The notes under the pieces were generated by a model. The model was not told the DNA's origin. It was given only the letters and a program-made list of their open reading frames with translations, and did not search any database. Positions 16,488-25,411 of a stretch of 64,000 bases of DNA are shown piece by piece. The position numbers were made by a program, and so were the translations under genes. Every line of letters begins with the position of its first letter. Positions within the stretch are counted from its first letter, which is position 1. The DNA comes from Spirosoma utsteinense (GTDB taxonomy: Bacteria > Bacteroidota > Bacteroidia > Cytophagales > Spirosomataceae). The stretch spans positions 1-64,000 of the forward strand of contig NZ_VFIA01000032.1 of assembly GCF_014282275.1 (NCBI RefSeq), read 5' to 3'.

Positions 16488-17237
16488 CTAGTAACGGATT
16501 GACCAGTAGGGATTGCGGTGGGCTATCATGCTGTCGGCGATGTGCTGGCGAATAATAGCATCGTAGGCCGTATCATCAATCTTTTTACCTTTCAGTTTTG
16601 GCATCTTCAGCTCGTCGGCGGTAACGGGGCGAAACGTGACGCCTGTGGCCTCGATCACAACATCACCATCGTTGAGGCTTAATTCCATGATAACACCCGG
16701 CAAGCCATTGTAGCGTTCCGGCCCGGCCGGTACCGGTATATCCTGCGCGAACCAGGCGGTAATCTTCTGTTTCCTGATAGGGTCCTCGGTATCGGCCCGC
16801 ATACAGATATACCCGGCAATATCCTTGATCTGATTGCCAATTTTCCAGACCGGCGTATGGAGGGAGTCGTCCACGATATAGGTTTTACCCAACATCTCGA
16901 TCATTTCCGTTTTTTTGTCTTTTTCGAAATTCCGGTACAGTTTCAGTTCGGAGTTACGCCAGGAGTAATTCCCATCTTCGGTTTCACCCTGCTCGCTGGC
17001 GTAGCTATAAAAGCTCTCGTTGGCATTGAAGACCAGCTTCATTTTCTCTTTGTACTCACTGTCATTTTTCCAGGTCTGCGCAGCCCGGTCTTTCTCCTCC
17101 TGGCTTAGAAAACTCATCCGGCCAATGATCTTTACCCAGGAGGTCCGGCGTTCGTAGCTTACGACACCTTCGGTTTTCTGCCCCAGCGACGTCGTAGCGA
17201 TCAGCGCGAACAGGAATAGGTTGATGAAACGATTCAT
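16488..17237 (-). CDS. GLPGLI family secreted protein
   Basis: 249 residues with a signal peptide (MNRFINLFLFALIATTSLGQ). The family signature is RYNGLPGVIMEL at about residues 180-190, followed by a positively charged tail. GLPGLI proteins are periplasmic or surface proteins of Bacteroidota, of unknown function, typically encoded next to an outer-membrane barrel with a carboxypeptidase-like domain. That is the case here: the barrel gene lies immediately upstream on the same strand with a 30-bp gap, so the two form an operon. The length is typical. Confidence 0.85.
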   Translation of the reverse strand: MNRFINLFLFALIATTSLGQKTEGVVSYERRTSWVKIIGRMSFLSQEEKDRAAQTWKNDSEYKEKMKLVFNANESFYSYASEQGETEDGNYSWRNSELKLYRNFEKDKKTEMIEMLGKTYIVDDSLHTPVWKIGNQIKDIAGYICMRADTEDPIRKQKITAWFAQDIPVPAGPERYNGLPGVIMELSLNDGDVVIEATGVTFRPVTADELKMPKLKGKKIDDTAYDAIIRQHIADSMIAHRNPYWSIRY

Positions 17238-17267
17238 AGCTTGATTTTTGATTGACAGTAACTCCTC

Positions 17268-20147
17268 TTAAAAGCCTCCGTTCCGGCGAATGGTAGCGTT
17301 GACACCCCGCATGTTATACGAGAAGCTCAGCAGAAAATACCGCGCCAGTGTATTCACCTGCTCGTTCTGCCGGTAGTTCTGCCCCGCATACTGGGTAATC
17401 GATACGTTTCGGTTCAGCAAGTCGACCGACGATAGGCGAATTTCGGCTTTTTTAGCCTTTCCAAGAATATGATAAACCGATGCGTTCCAGAGCGGGATAC
17501 GCTGATCGAAGTTAGACTGCCTGTTTCGGAACACCCGGTAATTCAGACTGGTATTCACGTAAAAGCTACCCGGCAGTTTCAGGTTCAGATCGCCGTTGAA
17601 GTTGTTGTTGGTGATCTGCTGGTTCTGCCCCGAACTGATCGAGTAGCGGGTGTTGGTACGACCAATGCTGGCGTTTCCGTAAAACGTCAGCCACTCCGTC
17701 GGCGTCAGGTCGAGCCGGGTACCAATGGTATAGTTGCGGTTCTCGGTTTCGTTGCGCGTTCCGTTGATGTTGGTCAGGTTGTTTCCGAAATTAAGCTGTG
17801 AGTTGATGTTCAGGGTTGCCTTTGTTTTCTTGAGCGGAAAACCAACACTCATGTAGGAGCCTATGTTTTTGCCCCCCGTTATGTTTTCCGGAAAGGTTGT
17901 CGTGACGAGCGTTTCCGTATTAACCTGTTGACTGTATACGATCTGATTGACGTAATAGGTACCATACACATTCACGAACAGGTTCGTGAAACTGCCGGGG
18001 TTGAAATAACTGAACCCACCGTTCACGTTGTGTTGCAGTTCGGGCAGCAGGTTCGGGTTACCCTCGTTGATAAATAGCGGGTTGCTATTATTGATGATGG
18101 GTTGCAGATCACGGGACGATGGGATACGAACGTTTACGTCGTAGCCGCCATAGAGGTACTTATTGTTCTTCATGTCGTAGTTGAGCGACACGTTCGGCAC
18201 GACGGTTGTAAATGTTCGGCTGATGAGACTGTCGACCGGCGAGGTCTGATCGGGGGCATAGCGACCATTGAGCGAGAAGCGCTGCCCCGCCAGCCCAGCC
18301 GACAGGTTCAGGCCTTTGAAGGAGTACCGGAGACCGGACCCGACCCGGTTGAACAGGTACTCGTTTTTATAGAACCGGCTCAGCGAATCGTTCCGGATCG
18401 GGAAGGCGTCACCTACGTTCAGCACATCCCGGTCAACCTCGTCATACCGTAAGCTGAAGTTATAGAACGTCTCCCAGAAAAACTTTTTGGCAAACGGCTC
18501 CACGTACAGCAAACTGGCTTTGTATTCATTCCGTAGGCTGTTTGTAGTTTGTGCCTGCCGAATAACGCGCAGGGCTTCGTTAGCGCTGGTAGCCTGAAAG
18601 AACCGCGTTTGAGAGTTGAGATCCAGGTTGCCATCGTTGGTATTGATCTGATAGGTAGCACTGGCCGCAAAACTCCGGCTTTTCTTCTTGAACTTCAGCC
18701 GGTACAGCACCGTGCTAGCCGAGCCAAACTGCCGGGAATCACTCTGGTTGGTGGATGAATCGAGTGTCGATGGCGTGTAGTCGGGCAGCGTTCCCGCAGG
18801 CGGTATACCATCGCTGCGGGATAAAGCCTGCCGCCGGAACAGGAAAGCATTGCCGTTGTTCAGGCGGGTGTTGTTAATAATAATCAGCGTTTGCATGGAA
18901 TCGAGCGCTTTCTCGTACCGCAGGCTTACCCGGTGATTACCATTGAAATTAATCTGATTACTGGCTTCTTCGGTCAGGAATGAACCGGTCTGGAGGAAGT
19001 TCTCGCGGTTACGGAGGGCATTGATTTCAATGCGGCTCTGATTGTAGTAATAGCTGGTGCTGAGTTTGGTTTTCTTGGTGTCATAGTTGTAGTTGGCTCC
19101 TCCGGCGGCATTGTTGGAGAACCCACGCCCCCCGCCCCCGTTGATAGGGATACCTAACGACTCGTCGTCATCCCCGCCAAAATAGAACCCCCGCCCACTG
19201 CCGCTGAAACCGAAATCGGCGTTATCGTTCCAGTTGAACGAGTTGCTGCCCCTAAAATCCTGGTAATCGTTGAACGACAAGCCCTGCTGGTTGGTGTTGT
19301 TTCCCAGGCCAATGACCGAAAACTGCTGTTTGGAGTCGAATTTATTGTAGTTTCCCTTAACTTCGGCGCGGGCAGGCAGGTCATTGCTGGCAGGCCCGGC
19401 ACCGGCCGTTACCTTACCGAAACCGCCTTTCTTGAATTCTTCCTTCAGCTCGAGGTTCACGGTTTTCTCTTTCTTCCCGTCTTCCACACCAGTCAGTTTC
19501 GACTGCTCTGTTTTATCGTTGTAGACCTGCACTTTCGAAATCGATTCGGCCTGGAGGTTTTTGGTAGCCAGTTTGGGATCCCGGCCGAAAAAGCTTTTAC
19601 CATCGACGGTCACTTTCTCAACCGTTTGCCCCTGTGCCCGGATATTGCCATCCTGATCGACCTGCACGCCCGGTAGCTTCCTGAGCAGATCTTCGACCGT
19701 CGACCCCGGTGGTACCTTGAATGAACTGGCATTATACTCAATGGTATCGCCCTTGATGGTTAGCGGTGCTTTGGCCGTTCGCACAACGACTTCCATCAGT
19801 TCTTTCGTAATGGGTTTGAGTACGAGTTCACCCAGGTCTATCACGGCATCACCCGTGGGCTTTACTACCAGATTGTAAGGAATGTAGCCAACGAAAGAGA
19901 TTTTCAGGATATACGTGCCAGACTTGATATTTTTGAACGTAAACGACCCTTTCTCATCGGCCCGCATGAAGTTGACAAGCGAGGAGTCTTTGGGACTCAG
20001 CAACATGATCGTGGAGGAAGCGAGCGGAGCCGCCGACGTGTCGACCGATCGTCCCTGGATACTGATACGGGACGGACTGGGCGCACTTTGCCCATAGAGG
20101 CTGGCCGTCAGCAGACATAGCACGGCCAGCAAGAAAAGGTTTTTCAT
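17268..20147 (-). CDS. Outer-membrane beta-barrel protein with TonB-receptor plug and carboxypeptidase-like domain
   Basis: 959 residues. Signal peptide (to about 20, ending LYGQSAP), a carboxypeptidase-regulatory-like domain (~27-115, SIQGRSVDTSAAPLASSTI ... LKISFVGYIPY), a plug-like segment (PGSTVEDLLRKLPGVQVDQDGN, KVTVDGKSFFGRDPK) and a long beta barrel ending in aromatic-rich strands (YFLLSFSYNM). A glycine/asparagine-rich loop lies near 290-350. This belongs to the TonB-dependent-receptor-like family paired with GLPGLI proteins. Whether it moves a substrate or exports or assembles the GLPGLI partner is unknown. No TonB box is apparent. Confidence 0.85.
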   Translation of the reverse strand: MKNLFLLAVLCLLTASLYGQSAPSPSRISIQGRSVDTSAAPLASSTIMLLSPKDSSLVNFMRADEKGSFTFKNIKSGTYILKISFVGYIPYNLVVKPTGDAVIDLGELVLKPITKELMEVVVRTAKAPLTIKGDTIEYNASSFKVPPGSTVEDLLRKLPGVQVDQDGNIRAQGQTVEKVTVDGKSFFGRDPKLATKNLQAESISKVQVYNDKTEQSKLTGVEDGKKEKTVNLELKEEFKKGGFGKVTAGAGPASNDLPARAEVKGNYNKFDSKQQFSVIGLGNNTNQQGLSFNDYQDFRGSNSFNWNDNADFGFSGSGRGFYFGGDDDESLGIPINGGGGRGFSNNAAGGANYNYDTKKTKLSTSYYYNQSRIEINALRNRENFLQTGSFLTEEASNQINFNGNHRVSLRYEKALDSMQTLIIINNTRLNNGNAFLFRRQALSRSDGIPPAGTLPDYTPSTLDSSTNQSDSRQFGSASTVLYRLKFKKKSRSFAASATYQINTNDGNLDLNSQTRFFQATSANEALRVIRQAQTTNSLRNEYKASLLYVEPFAKKFFWETFYNFSLRYDEVDRDVLNVGDAFPIRNDSLSRFYKNEYLFNRVGSGLRYSFKGLNLSAGLAGQRFSLNGRYAPDQTSPVDSLISRTFTTVVPNVSLNYDMKNNKYLYGGYDVNVRIPSSRDLQPIINNSNPLFINEGNPNLLPELQHNVNGGFSYFNPGSFTNLFVNVYGTYYVNQIVYSQQVNTETLVTTTFPENITGGKNIGSYMSVGFPLKKTKATLNINSQLNFGNNLTNINGTRNETENRNYTIGTRLDLTPTEWLTFYGNASIGRTNTRYSISSGQNQQITNNNFNGDLNLKLPGSFYVNTSLNYRVFRNRQSNFDQRIPLWNASVYHILGKAKKAEIRLSSVDLLNRNVSITQYAGQNYRQNEQVNTLARYFLLSFSYNMRGVNATIRRNGGF

Positions 20148-20411
20148 AAAAAAGAGAAAGGTTGAGGGTGGTATTGCTTCCAGAGCAAAACTACTCCATA
20201 AAGTGAAAAACAGTTACACCGTTAACGTATTTTAACTAAAAATATAGTAGTTTATTTTTTATATGGGCTAATAGGCTAACAATCAGTGAATAGTGTCGAT
20301 ACTTGTTGACCATAGCCAGCCAATGAAATACGTTTGCCAACCTGCCTGTCGTTGCTAGGTAACCGCTTCTACCCCATCTCAGTCCATCAATTTCCGATCT
20401 TTCGGTTGTCT

Positions 20412-21005
20412 ATGTCACGGTTCATCACTACCCTGATTCGCCTGTTCATTATGCTCCTCCTACTGGCAGGACTCATCGCCATCTGGGAGCAGATCCGGGG
20501 AAGCAGTGCCCTGAGCCGTTTCCGGCGGGACGACAGTACCGTTCAACACGCCGTACTAAGAGAGGTAACGGCGCTGGGCAAGCTGGAACTGGTTCGCTAC
20601 ACGTTCAAGGACATTGTCGAGCACGAACAGTTAAACACCTTCCTGCCCAATGCCAATGCCATACTGATTGTAGAAGGCGAAGCCACGGGCTGCATCGACC
20701 TTACGAAGATTGCCCTTGCCGACATTACTACCCGTAGCGACTCCCTGACGATCCGGTTACCCAAACCCGAACTGTGCAGCTGGAAAATAAACCACGACCG
20801 GTCGCGGGTGTACGATACCCGCTTTTCGTTTCTGGATGACTCCCAGCTGGTAAGCGACGCCTACCGGCAGGCCGAACGCCAAATCCGGCAGTCGGCGCTG
20901 AACGGCGGTATTCTCGAACAAACCCGCCAGAACGCCGACCGAATGCTGCGGCCACTGCTAACACGGCTATCGGGCCAGCGGGTGGGAGTCACTTTTGAGA
21001 AGTGA
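20412..21005 (+). CDS. DUF4230 domain protein, membrane-anchored
   Basis: About 197 residues from the ATG at 20412 (MSRFITTLIRLFIMLLLLAG), which begins an N-terminal membrane anchor; the frame to 20334 has no family-like extension. The soluble part has the DUF4230 pattern: LGKLELVRYTFKDIVEHE near the start, ILIVEGEATGCIDLTKI, then LPKPELCSWKINHDRSRVYD and a basic helix. Function unknown. It is divergent from the TonB-type gene and followed by yqgE on the same strand. Confidence 0.8.
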   Translation: MSRFITTLIRLFIMLLLLAGLIAIWEQIRGSSALSRFRRDDSTVQHAVLREVTALGKLELVRYTFKDIVEHEQLNTFLPNANAILIVEGEATGCIDLTKIALADITTRSDSLTIRLPKPELCSWKINHDRSRVYDTRFSFLDDSQLVSDAYRQAERQIRQSALNGGILEQTRQNADRMLRPLLTRLSGQRVGVTFEK

Positions 21006-21130
21006 CTGGAGCCGACAGCGTTGCCGTATACGAATAAAAGCCCGCCGTTGTAACAATTTTGGTCTATTTTAGGTAACATCGTCATTAGTCCGTCGTTTTC
21101 AATACACCTGTATTTACTGCGTTAGTACTC

Positions 21131-21691
21131 ATGAATGCCAACCCGCCATCTGTTACCAACGGCAACCTGCTGATTGCCGAGCCTTTTTTGGGCGATAGCA
21201 ATTTCGAACGGAGCGTTGTACTCGTTTGCGAGCACAGTAACGCTGGTACGTTCGGCCTGGTCATGAATCAGTTGACCGATATTCACCTTAGTGACGTTAT
21301 CGAAGAGATCCACCCCGACTTACCGCTCTTCGTAGGTGGCCCGGTCCAGCAGAATACGCTCCATTTTATCCACCGCCGACCAGACCTGATCGATAACTCG
21401 ATCCGTATCCTCGACGGTCTCTACTGGAGTGGCGATTTCGAACAGATCAAGGACGCCGTCAACGTCGGCACCCTTACCGAACGCGACGCCCGGTTTTTCA
21501 TTGGTTACTCAGGCTGGGATGAGGGTCAGCTTGCCGAAGAACTGAGCCAGAAGGCCTGGATCGTGAGCCGTACCGACGCTGACTTTATTTTCGATACACC
21601 CGTCGATGCCTTCTGGCGTGGCGTTCTCAAGCGTATGGGCGGTCAGTATAAATCCATTGCCCACTATCCACTCGACCCACGCCTGAATTGA
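21131..21691 (+). CDS. YqgE/AlgH family protein
   Basis: 186 residues, the usual length. It begins with GNLLIAEPFLGDSNFERSVVLVCEHS, typical of YqgE, followed by GTFGLVMNQL, LPLFVGGPVQ and FFIGYSGWDEGQLAEEL. YqgE/AlgH proteins are widespread cytosolic proteins of unknown biochemical function; AlgH was linked to alginate regulation in pseudomonads, which need not apply here. The gene appears monocistronic; the neighbouring genes have unrelated functions. Confidence 0.93.
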   Translation: MNANPPSVTNGNLLIAEPFLGDSNFERSVVLVCEHSNAGTFGLVMNQLTDIHLSDVIEEIHPDLPLFVGGPVQQNTLHFIHRRPDLIDNSIRILDGLYWSGDFEQIKDAVNVGTLTERDARFFIGYSGWDEGQLAEELSQKAWIVSRTDADFIFDTPVDAFWRGVLKRMGGQYKSIAHYPLDPRLN

Positions 21692-21825
21692 TGGCTGGTC
21701 TTTGGTTACATTCGGGATGTACACCAACATCTTAACTTTTTTTAACCAATTTTGCGGATAATTCGGCGTTGTCGAATAATGAATCAGCCGTTATAGGGTG
21801 GTCATCTCTAACCATCCATTTCCGT

Positions 21826-22431
21826 ATGCATACGTATCGATTACTTGTTCTTGCCTTTCTGATGTCGTCGTCCTTCCTCGTTCGGGCGCAAAGCAACAAA
21901 CCCACCGGCGGCCACTTCGGCGTAAAAATAGGCGCTTCGCTCACGCGCCTGAACGTTTCGGGTATCACCGCCAATATTCCCAAACAGTCACTGGCTCCAA
22001 TTCTGGGGGTTATGTATCGGTATCGCCTACAGAAAATCGTGCTCCAGCCAGAGGTGCTACTGGCACAAAAGGGCGGCAACTTCCAGACCTTACGGATTGG
22101 CGCAGCAGGCCGTGATACCGAAGCCAATAAATACTACTACGTGAGTGTGCCCGTTCTGTTGGGTTATATTCCCACCGAAGGGCTGACACTACAGGCAGGA
22201 CCCGAATTCAGTTATGCCCTCAACGCGGGGAAAACGAATGGCCCCGGTGCCAAAAACGATTTGGGCCTGGCCGTTGGTGTACACTATGACTTCCTGGATA
22301 TGCTCGACAAATTCAGTCTGCACCTGCGCTATGTTCAGGGGTTTACCAACGTATCGCCTGATCCGCTGGCCGTTTACAAAAACCGCGCGCTCCAGGTCTC
22401 GATTGTGTATAATCTGTTTCCGAAAAAGTAA
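21826..22431 (+). CDS. Outer-membrane beta-barrel protein (PorT-like)
   Basis: About 201 residues from the ATG at 21826 (MHTYRLLVLAFLMSSSFLVRAQ), a clear signal peptide. The mature part is a small eight-strand-type barrel: GGHFGVKIGASLTRLNVSG, then IVLQPEVLLAQKGGNF, YYVSVPVLLGYIP, and a final strand LQVSIVYNLF ending in an aromatic pair. Such porin-family proteins are common in Bacteroidota; substrate or role is unknown. The stop is immediately followed by an array of 24-bp repeats. Confidence 0.85.
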   Translation: MHTYRLLVLAFLMSSSFLVRAQSNKPTGGHFGVKIGASLTRLNVSGITANIPKQSLAPILGVMYRYRLQKIVLQPEVLLAQKGGNFQTLRIGAAGRDTEANKYYYVSVPVLLGYIPTEGLTLQAGPEFSYALNAGKTNGPGAKNDLGLAVGVHYDFLDMLDKFSLHLRYVQGFTNVSPDPLAVYKNRALQVSIVYNLFPKK

Positions 22432-22671
22432 GTTGATCAGTCGGCCAGTCAGTGAGTTGATCAGTCGACCAGTCAGTGAGTTGGTTAGTCGACCAGTCAG
22501 TGAGTTGATCAGTCGACCAGTCAGTGAGTTGGTTAGTCAGTGAGTGGCTGACGCACACAACTAATCAACTCACTGACTGGTCGACTGATCAACTCACCAA
22601 CTGACCAACTGACTGACTCACCAACTGACCAACTGACCAACTCACCAACTGACCGACTGATCAACTGACGC
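22432..22671. repeat. 24-bp repeat array followed by its inverted array
   Basis: From the base after the stop codon come four 24-bp units (GTTGATCAGTCGACCAGTCA type: 22432-22455, 22456-22479, 22480-22503, 22504-22527) and a partial fifth. After a ~25-base spacer the reverse complement appears (an exact inverse unit at 22570-22593), followed by degenerate units of the CAACTGACC type up to nuoA. The transcript could fold into one long hairpin. It separates the barrel gene from nuoA. It is not a CRISPR: there are no spacers. Confidence 0.85.
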
Positions 22672-23139
22672 ATGCTTTCCGACTTCGGCATTATTCTGCT
22701 ATTCATTCTGGCCGCGTTTGCCTTCATTGGCATCGTGCTGTTTGTGGCGCGGCTGCTGCGTCCGCATCGACCCAATGTGGAGAAGAATAGCACCTACGAG
22801 TCTGGGGAGGAGCCAACAGGAAACGCTAATGTGCAGTTCAACATCCGGTTTTATGTTGTAGCGCTCGTATTTGTGCTGTTCGATGTCGAACTGGTGTTTC
22901 TCTTTCCATGGGCTACCGTATTCGGGCAGGAGCAGCTCATTCGCGAGACGGGCGGCCTTTGGGGCTGGTTTGCGCTGACGGAAGTTTTTCTGTTCGTCGC
23001 CGTGCTGGCCCTGGGCCTGGCTTATGTATGGGCCAAAGGCTACCTCGACTGGGTGAAGCCCAAACCGAAAATACCGACGCTGGACACGAACGTACCACCT
23101 GCCTTGTACCAACAGGTAAATGAGCGGTATAAACGCTGA
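22672..23139 (+). CDS. nuoA: NADH-quinone oxidoreductase subunit A
   Basis: 155 residues with three membrane helices (IILLFILAAFAFIGIVLFV, YVVALVFVLFDVELVFLFPW, FLFVAVLALGLAYVW). The family motifs are present: YESGEEPTGNANVQFNIRFY between helices 1 and 2 and the acidic VLFDVELVFLFPW. NuoA sits in the membrane arm of complex I near the quinone channel. The next genes are an unknown exported protein and nuoB, so the usual nuoA-nuoB contact is interrupted; nuoC to nuoN are not in the window. Confidence 0.95.
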   Translation: MLSDFGIILLFILAAFAFIGIVLFVARLLRPHRPNVEKNSTYESGEEPTGNANVQFNIRFYVVALVFVLFDVELVFLFPWATVFGQEQLIRETGGLWGWFALTEVFLFVAVLALGLAYVWAKGYLDWVKPKPKIPTLDTNVPPALYQQVNERYKR

Positions 23140-23147
23140 TCTAATCC

Positions 23148-23687
23148 ATGCTACGCCGTTCAGCCTTTGTGGCGATCCTGCTTCTGTTTGGCTACGTTCG
23201 TGCGGCAGCTCAGGACCAGTCGGTGGAGTCCTACGACGTGCGGGTCAGCACACAGAATGGCAAGCGATTTCGGGGGGTTCTGTATGCCGTGCAGGAGCAG
23301 GATCTTTACCTGGACAGTAAGCAAAATAACAGACAGTATCGAATTCCCCTGACCCTCATTCGCAAAGTGGTGATTCACTATAAACGACGCAGAAGCACCA
23401 TTGAGGGGGCGCTTGTGGGGGGCGGTCTTCTTGCTTTTCTAACCATCCGGTCCAGCCGGAAAAACCCGTTTCGGAGCCCTGCCCTATACAGCGTAAATCT
23501 GCTGTTATCTACCGCCAGCGGGGCAGCAGCAGGCGCGATCATCGGACGTAACATTGGTCCCCAGGCCCGCAAAACGATACGCCCCTTCGGGCAAACGCCC
23601 GAACAGATAGCCGAAAGCCTGCGCGGGCAACTCGAGCCGTTTACGTACATCCACCAGAGCGACATACTGAACCGCGTGCCGCAATGA
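23148..23687 (+). CDS. Exported hypothetical protein between nuoA and nuoB
   Basis: 179 residues with a signal peptide ([22 protein letters not shown]). The first half ([25 protein letters not shown]) resembles small beta-barrel sequences seen in RNA- or ligand-binding folds, but this is weak. The second half has a glycine-rich membrane-like segment ([14 protein letters not shown]), probably a glycine zipper. It starts 8 bases after nuoA and ends 28 bases before nuoB, so it is in the same operon. Whether it takes part in complex I biogenesis is unknown. Confidence 0.7.
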   Translation: MLRRSAFVAILLLFGYVRAAAQDQSVESYDVRVSTQNGKRFRGVLYAVQEQDLYLDSKQNNRQYRIPLTLIRKVVIHYKRRRSTIEGALVGGGLLAFLTIRSSRKNPFRSPALYSVNLLLSTASGAAAGAIIGRNIGPQARKTIRPFGQTPEQIAESLRGQLEPFTYIHQSDILNRVPQ

Positions 23688-23715
23688 GTTGTTGGCCTGT
23701 TATATCTTTACGCTT

Positions 23716-24270
23716 ATGAATCCAGTCAACGTGTCCGATAAATCCGGTGAAGCCAGCGTCATTCTGATGCGTTCTGAAGAACTCCTGAACTGGTCGCGGG
23801 AGAAATCACTGTGGCCCATGAGTTTCGGGCTGGCTTGCTGCGCCATTGAAATGATGCAGGCCTTTGCCGCCAGCTACGATCTGGAACGCTTCGGTATCTT
23901 TCCGCGCCCCTCCCCCCGCCAATCCGACATCATGATCGTGTCTGGCACCGTAACGTTCAAGATGGCCGACCGCATCCGGCGGCTGTATGAACAGATGCCC
24001 GAACCCCGCTACGTAATATCCATGGGGTCGTGCTCCAACTGTGGAGGCCCTTACTGGCAACATGGCTACCATGTGGTAAAAGGCGTCGACCGGATTATTC
24101 CTGTCGACGTGTATGTACCCGGCTGTCCACCTCGCCCCGAAGCACTCATCGATGGCTTTTTGAAGTTGCAGGAAAAAATCCGGACAGAGCACCCGTTGCT
24201 CGGAACTAAAGAATTTGTAGCTTCGGCCGACGACCGCCCCCTTTCCGACAACGGTTCGTTACCCGCCTGA
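23716..24270 (+). CDS. nuoB: NADH-quinone oxidoreductase subunit B
   Basis: About 184 residues from the ATG at 23716 ([14 protein letters not shown]); the nine residues before it are not family-like. All cysteines for cluster N2 are visible: the tandem pair in LACCAIEMM, one in GSCSNCGG and one in [10 protein letters not shown]. NuoB holds the terminal 4Fe-4S cluster next to the quinone site. The stop overlaps the start of the next gene (TGATG), so that gene is probably co-transcribed. Confidence 0.97.
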   Translation: MNPVNVSDKSGEASVILMRSEELLNWSREKSLWPMSFGLACCAIEMMQAFAASYDLERFGIFPRPSPRQSDIMIVSGTVTFKMADRIRRLYEQMPEPRYVISMGSCSNCGGPYWQHGYHVVKGVDRIIPVDVYVPGCPPRPEALIDGFLKLQEKIRTEHPLLGTKEFVASADDRPLSDNGSLPA

Positions 24271-25241
24271 TGAATGCGCTGTCTGTTTCCTTCCGCCAAA
24301 CCCTCCGTTTACTTCGACTCGTTGGGCTGCTCTATGGCGTTACCCTGGTGCTGAGCTTGCTGGCTGCGCTACCGCTCTATAACACCCTGAAGGGCGAGGA
24401 TCAGAACTCGCTGGCGTTCATGAACCTGCTGAACGGCTTCGATTACACCATTTTTTCGGACTTTATGCGCCGTAGCGGGCCTGCCATTAGTCCATTGATG
24501 AGTGTAGGGCGATGGCTGGGTGTTCTGTATTTGTTTATGAGCGTATTTACGGCAGGAGGCATTTTATGGTGCTTTTCGCCTGCACCCGCTCTGCGTTCGG
24601 TCGCCCGCTTCCAGGTTGCTCCATTTTTATCGGCCTGTAGCCACTATGTAGGTCGGTTTATCCGGCTGTTCGGCGTTACATTGCTGTTTGTGCTGGTTGG
24701 CGCAGGTATTTGGCTCGTCATTGGTACCCTGGTGAGCATGATGCTAAGCGACACGATGACCGAGCGGGGCGTGTTCTGGGTTGGTCTGACCTTTTTTGCG
24801 CTGTTCGTACTGACAGCTACACTACTGCTCTGCATCGGCGATTATGCAAAGGTGCTCATGTTTAGTGAGGACGAACACACCGCCTTTCGGGCATTTGGGC
24901 GGGCCGGGCGGCTTGTATTACACAATTTGGGGCAAACTTACGGGCGCTACTGGCTGCTGATTGGGATTGGCACTGGTCTGTTTGGGCTCTATTTCCTCCT
25001 CGAAGACCTAATTCCCATGAACAGCTGGCTTACGATCCTGCTCATGTTCGTGGTGCAGCAGGCACTGGTCTTTGCGCGGGTCGGCTTAAAGGTCTGGTCG
25101 CTGGGAACGGCTTATTCGGTATACATGACCTTGCCTAAACCTGTTTCTCCTGTGCCGCCAACGCCGGTAGCCGAGCCGGTTTTTGCGCAACAGCCGACCG
25201 CTGACCCCGACCAGGACCAATCCGGATCAACTCTGGTATAG
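24270..25241 (+). CDS. Multi-pass membrane protein, unknown
   Basis: 323 residues with about six hydrophobic helices (LLYGVTLVLSLLAALPLY, VLYLFMSVFTAGGIL, LFGVTLLFVLVGAGIWL, FFALFVLTATLLLC, LIGIGTGLFGLYFLL, ILLMFVVQQALVF) and a soluble proline-rich tail. I recognise no family. Its start overlaps the nuoB stop, suggesting translational coupling, though a functional link with complex I is not shown. Its topology resembles polytopic accessory membrane proteins rather than a transporter with known motifs. Confidence 0.75.
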   Translation: MNALSVSFRQTLRLLRLVGLLYGVTLVLSLLAALPLYNTLKGEDQNSLAFMNLLNGFDYTIFSDFMRRSGPAISPLMSVGRWLGVLYLFMSVFTAGGILWCFSPAPALRSVARFQVAPFLSACSHYVGRFIRLFGVTLLFVLVGAGIWLVIGTLVSMMLSDTMTERGVFWVGLTFFALFVLTATLLLCIGDYAKVLMFSEDEHTAFRAFGRAGRLVLHNLGQTYGRYWLLIGIGTGLFGLYFLLEDLIPMNSWLTILLMFVVQQALVFARVGLKVWSLGTAYSVYMTLPKPVSPVPPTPVAEPVFAQQPTADPDQDQSGSTLV

Positions 25242-25411
25242 GTACCCGTAGCAATGGTAGTGCCGGTCTTCCGAAGCTGATATGGTCAGGTTTCCGGAGA
25301 TCCAGGCTATTAGGGCCAAATTTATTCCACCTCTTGCCAAACCGCCCAATCTTCTTCGGTCCTTTCGTATTATTGCAGAATCATTTCGTTTCGATTCACT
25401 GATTTCGCCGT

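Noticed and set aside
22432..22671. CRISPR array
   Set aside because: The units are contiguous without unique spacers and are followed by an inverted copy.
22214..22793. Frames with eight-residue repeats (SRPVSELI type)
   Set aside because: They are translations of the 24-bp noncoding array.
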